From Candidatus Pelethocola excrementipullorum (GTDB lineage: Bacteria > Bacillota > Clostridia > Lachnospirales > Lachnospiraceae), in contig DVNN01000180.1 of NCBI GenBank assembly GCA_018714325.1, positions 1 to 42,312 of the forward strand: DNA of 42,312 nt, written 5' to 3'. Each line of letters begins with the position of its first letter. The stretch's first letter is position 1. This document shows, piece after piece, positions 40,234 through 42,312 of this stretch. A model generated the notes under the pieces. It had not been told where the DNA came from. It did no database searches and saw nothing but the letters and a program-made list of their open reading frames with translations. The translations under genes and the position numbers were made by a program.

Positions 40234-40383
40234 AAAGCGTTTGGTAAAGAGCTGATTCAGCCATTAGAGTGTGAGAAGTTTTATTTGACAGGGATCGGTT
40301 CACTTGAAAGGCGTTTTTTCAGAAATGTACGCATTCTCAAGAAAACACTTGAAAATCTAAGCACCAGAGGAGATAATCAATAG
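40234..40383 (+). pseudogene. Possible coding remnant ahead of the PhzF gene
   Basis: A 49-codon stretch without a plausible start codon or ribosome binding site, opened by TGA and closed by TAG. It reads KAFGKELIQPLECEKF at its start and LTGIGSLERRFF in the middle. The composition looks protein-like, but I recognise no family. It may be a decayed gene end or chance. It fills the middle of the 325-base gap 40122-40446; the rest shows nothing clear. Confidence 0.2.
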
Positions 40384-40446
40384 TAGTTACTTTATTATAT
40401 AAGAAAAGCAATACCATTATAGATAGATGAGGAGTTCATTAGAAGA

Positions 40447-41331
40447 ATGGAAAAGATCAAAGTATACCACTATGATGCATTCAGCAAGATACCAAATAAA
40501 GGGAATCCGGCCGGAGTCGTGCTAGACAGCAACGCCCTTACCAGTGAGGAAATGCAGAAAATCGCTTTAGAAGTTGGTTTTAATGAAACTGCTTTTTTCA
40601 TGAAATCTGATAAAGCCGATCTAAGACTTCGTTATTTTACCCCCGGCCATGAGATGAATCTTTGCGGCCACGCTACCATGGCTGCCATTTATGCCTTAAA
40701 AACGAAAGGGTATTTAGGGGAAAGACAGGAGCTAACCATTGAAACCAAGGCAGGCATCCTGCCAATCCACATCTCAGACAAGGAAGATCCTATCTATATC
40801 ACCATGAAGCAGGCTCCTCCGGAATTTAAAGAATTCCAGGGTTCAAAGGAAAGGCTGGCCTCTGCTCTGGGAATCACAAAAGAGGATCTGGATCCCGGGC
40901 TGCCTATTCTTTATGGAAGCACAGGTACTTGGACTCTGTTAGTTCCTATCCGCAAGCTGGGAACCTTTTCATCCATGAAGCCAGACACTCAAACATTTCC
41001 ATCCATATTAACGGAAATGCCGGGATCTTCTATCCACCCCTTTTGTCTGGAGACCTACCACAAGGATATGGATATGCATGCCCGGCACTTCTCTTCCCCT
41101 TATTCAGGCACCATCGAGGATCCGGTAACAGGGACAGCCTCAGGGGTGATGGGCGCTTATTATGCTTCTCATATTAGAAACCTCTCAAACGTAACCCTCT
41201 CAGTTGAACAAGGGCAGGAAATAGGAAGAGATGGAAAAGTTGAGGTTCGGATCCTGAAAAGGGCCAATACTTACGATGTAGAGATAGTGGGAACTGCCGT
41301 GTATGTCAAAGAATTTTATTGTTCTCGATAA
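40447..41331 (+). CDS. PhzF family phenazine biosynthesis-like isomerase/epimerase
   Basis: 294 residues with the diaminopimelate epimerase-like double barrel. The N-terminal half has GNPAGVV, the catalytic Glu in FNETAFF (about residue 46) and [18 protein letters not shown]. The C-terminal half has [16 protein letters not shown]. PhzF isomerises a dihydro-hydroxyanthranilate in phenazine producers. Isolated members such as this one occur widely in bacteria without phenazine genes, and their substrates are mostly unknown. GAGGAG lies upstream with a spacing somewhat longer than ideal. It converges closely with the AraC gene, with 2 bases between stop codons and no terminator room. Confidence 0.92.
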   Translation: MEKIKVYHYDAFSKIPNKGNPAGVVLDSNALTSEEMQKIALEVGFNETAFFMKSDKADLRLRYFTPGHEMNLCGHATMAAIYALKTKGYLGERQELTIETKAGILPIHISDKEDPIYITMKQAPPEFKEFQGSKERLASALGITKEDLDPGLPILYGSTGTWTLLVPIRKLGTFSSMKPDTQTFPSILTEMPGSSIHPFCLETYHKDMDMHARHFSSPYSGTIEDPVTGTASGVMGAYYASHIRNLSNVTLSVEQGQEIGRDGKVEVRILKRANTYDVEIVGTAVYVKEFYCSR

Positions 41332-41333
41332 AC

Positions 41334-42305
41334 TCAGCCATTCGTCCGTACCGGTCTGATATACTTCCAGAACCGCTCCGGATTAAAATAAAAGTAAATG
41401 ATTCTACCGGGGGAAGTATCAAAGCAGTAACCTGTGTTTGTAAAATCAAAAGTTGCCATTACCTTTTCGACCTTTTCCTCTACACTACGATTTTCCTGCT
41501 CATAATCGAATGGCCCATGTTCAAAAACAATATACTCGGCTTCGGGAACATCCACCATAGTCATCTGTGGTGGTACCTCCCCTTTATAATCAATGGGAAG
41601 CCGAACACCATAACACTCTGTACGTGGAATGCCCCAATCGCAGAGTCTGCCGTCCGGGTCATTCATGTAGGCCATAACCTGACCGCTACCGCTGTTAGAT
41701 TCGTTCTCACCATTGTCATCCAATTTGCCCTTGATACTATCCAGTAGTCCACAAATTGTTTCGCAGTCCTGTCCCGGAATCAGGCTTTGCTTTTGCCAAA
41801 AATCCCAATACCCATTACTCTCATAGTTTTTAATGTGCAAAAATTTGTGCGCGGGAATGGTTACAAAATAAGTTTTAACATCATCTGTAGATTTTATCAT
41901 ACCAATCTCTCCTAGTCCTAAAAAGTAGCGATCGAAAGGGTTAATCTTTGTACGAAGAACGACAGGCTTAGGCTTTTTTCGGTATTCACTTGGAATTACA
42001 CCATAGGTTCCCTTGAACGCTCTGGTAAAAGCTTCATGTGATGAAAAGCCATAATCAAAAGCAATATCCAAGATGCTTTTTTCACTATCCCGAACCTCTT
42101 TTAGTGCAAAGGCTAATTTTCTAAGCCTCAGATAATCCCTAAATTGCATACCCGATATTTCTTTGAATTTTCTCGTTGTATGGAATTCGGAATACCCCAG
42201 CCTACGAGAGAGAAAGCGTAATGTCAATGCTTCATTATTATAATTTCTAATACTTTTATCGATTTCATCCACGATGATTTGAATTTGCTTCTGCCACTCG
42301 TACAT
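41334..42305 (-). CDS. AraC family regulator with GyrI-like (effector-binding) C-terminal domain
   Basis: 323 residues. An N-terminal AraC/XylS double helix-turn-helix (about 10-110: LTLRFLSRRLGYSEFHTTRK, ILDIAFDYGFSSHEAFTRAF, YGVIPSEYRK) is followed by a GyrI-like ligand domain (about 130-320, containing FVTIPAHKFLHIKNYE, MTMVDVPEAEYIVFEHGPFD and the acidic patch that binds cationic drugs in relatives). Rob, SoxS-like and BmrR/TipA-type regulators use this pairing to sense cationic or lipophilic compounds. Only seven bases of upstream DNA are in the window, so the start is supported by homology alone. Confidence 0.9.
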   Translation of the reverse strand: MYEWQKQIQIIVDEIDKSIRNYNNEALTLRFLSRRLGYSEFHTTRKFKEISGMQFRDYLRLRKLAFALKEVRDSEKSILDIAFDYGFSSHEAFTRAFKGTYGVIPSEYRKKPKPVVLRTKINPFDRYFLGLGEIGMIKSTDDVKTYFVTIPAHKFLHIKNYESNGYWDFWQKQSLIPGQDCETICGLLDSIKGKLDDNGENESNSGSGQVMAYMNDPDGRLCDWGIPRTECYGVRLPIDYKGEVPPQMTMVDVPEAEYIVFEHGPFDYEQENRSVEEKVEKVMATFDFTNTGYCFDTSPGRIIYFYFNPERFWKYIRPVRTNG

Positions 42306-42312
42306 TCGTCTG

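Overview
The window looks like chromosomal DNA of an anaerobic, gut-type Clostridia, most plausibly Lachnospiraceae. The base composition is moderately AT-rich, strong AGGAGG-type ribosome binding sites precede nearly every gene, and the content is a mix of carbohydrate ABC importers, many dedicated regulators, Fe-S 'old yellow enzyme' (OYE) flavoproteins and a desulfoferrodoxin-like protein. Species cannot be read from the sequence. I see no rRNA, tRNA, CRISPR array, transposase or phage gene.

Region 1 (1-15188) is an oxidoreductase island. On the + strand lie a cyclase/kynurenine-formamidase-like protein, a PanE-like ketopantoate reductase homologue, a LysR regulator and an OYE-type Fe-S flavoenzyme. 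Converging on these from the - strand are IclR, a D-2-hydroxyacid dehydrogenase, a zinc alcohol dehydrogenase, two SDR dehydrogenases (one KduD-like) and a 1157-residue OYE-SDR-zinc-finger fusion. A divergent MerR-family regulator sits next to the fusion gene, whose promoter shows the 19-bp spacer typical of MerR-activated promoters. The substrate is not evident. The set suggests stepwise reduction and oxidation of an unsaturated or hydroxylated organic acid, sugar acid or plant- or host-derived ring compound.

Region 2 (15189-20701) holds a 160-bp near-perfect inverted repeat, a Ca2+-type P-ATPase, a MarR regulator whose TAGGTAGA/TCTACCTA operator lies at both its own and the ATPase promoter, a stand-alone EF-Tu-domain-2-like protein, an XRE regulator fused to a desulfoferrodoxin-like domain, and a decayed GNAT acetyltransferase fragment.

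Region 3 (20702-25488) is a GH42 beta-galactosidase operon with a solute-binding lipoprotein but no permease, divergent from an AraC regulator. Region 4 (25496-28331) is a nucleobase cassette: a GntR regulator divergent from a nucleoside/nucleobase deaminase and an NCS2 permease.

Region 5 (28284-36172) is a sugar-type ABC importer operon. Its order is Gfo/Idh/MocA dehydrogenase, tandem-duplicated VOC protein, binding lipoprotein, ATPase and two permeases. A LacI regulator lies upstream, and two LacI-type operators exactly 32 bp apart lie in the operon's promoter region. Region 6 (36482-42305) holds a TetR regulator, a MacB-like ATPase/FtsX permease pair, a PhzF-family protein and an AraC regulator with a GyrI-like ligand domain.

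Most operons are closed by clear hairpin terminators, several of them bidirectional between convergent genes. The layout is one of small, separately regulated catabolic or import modules.
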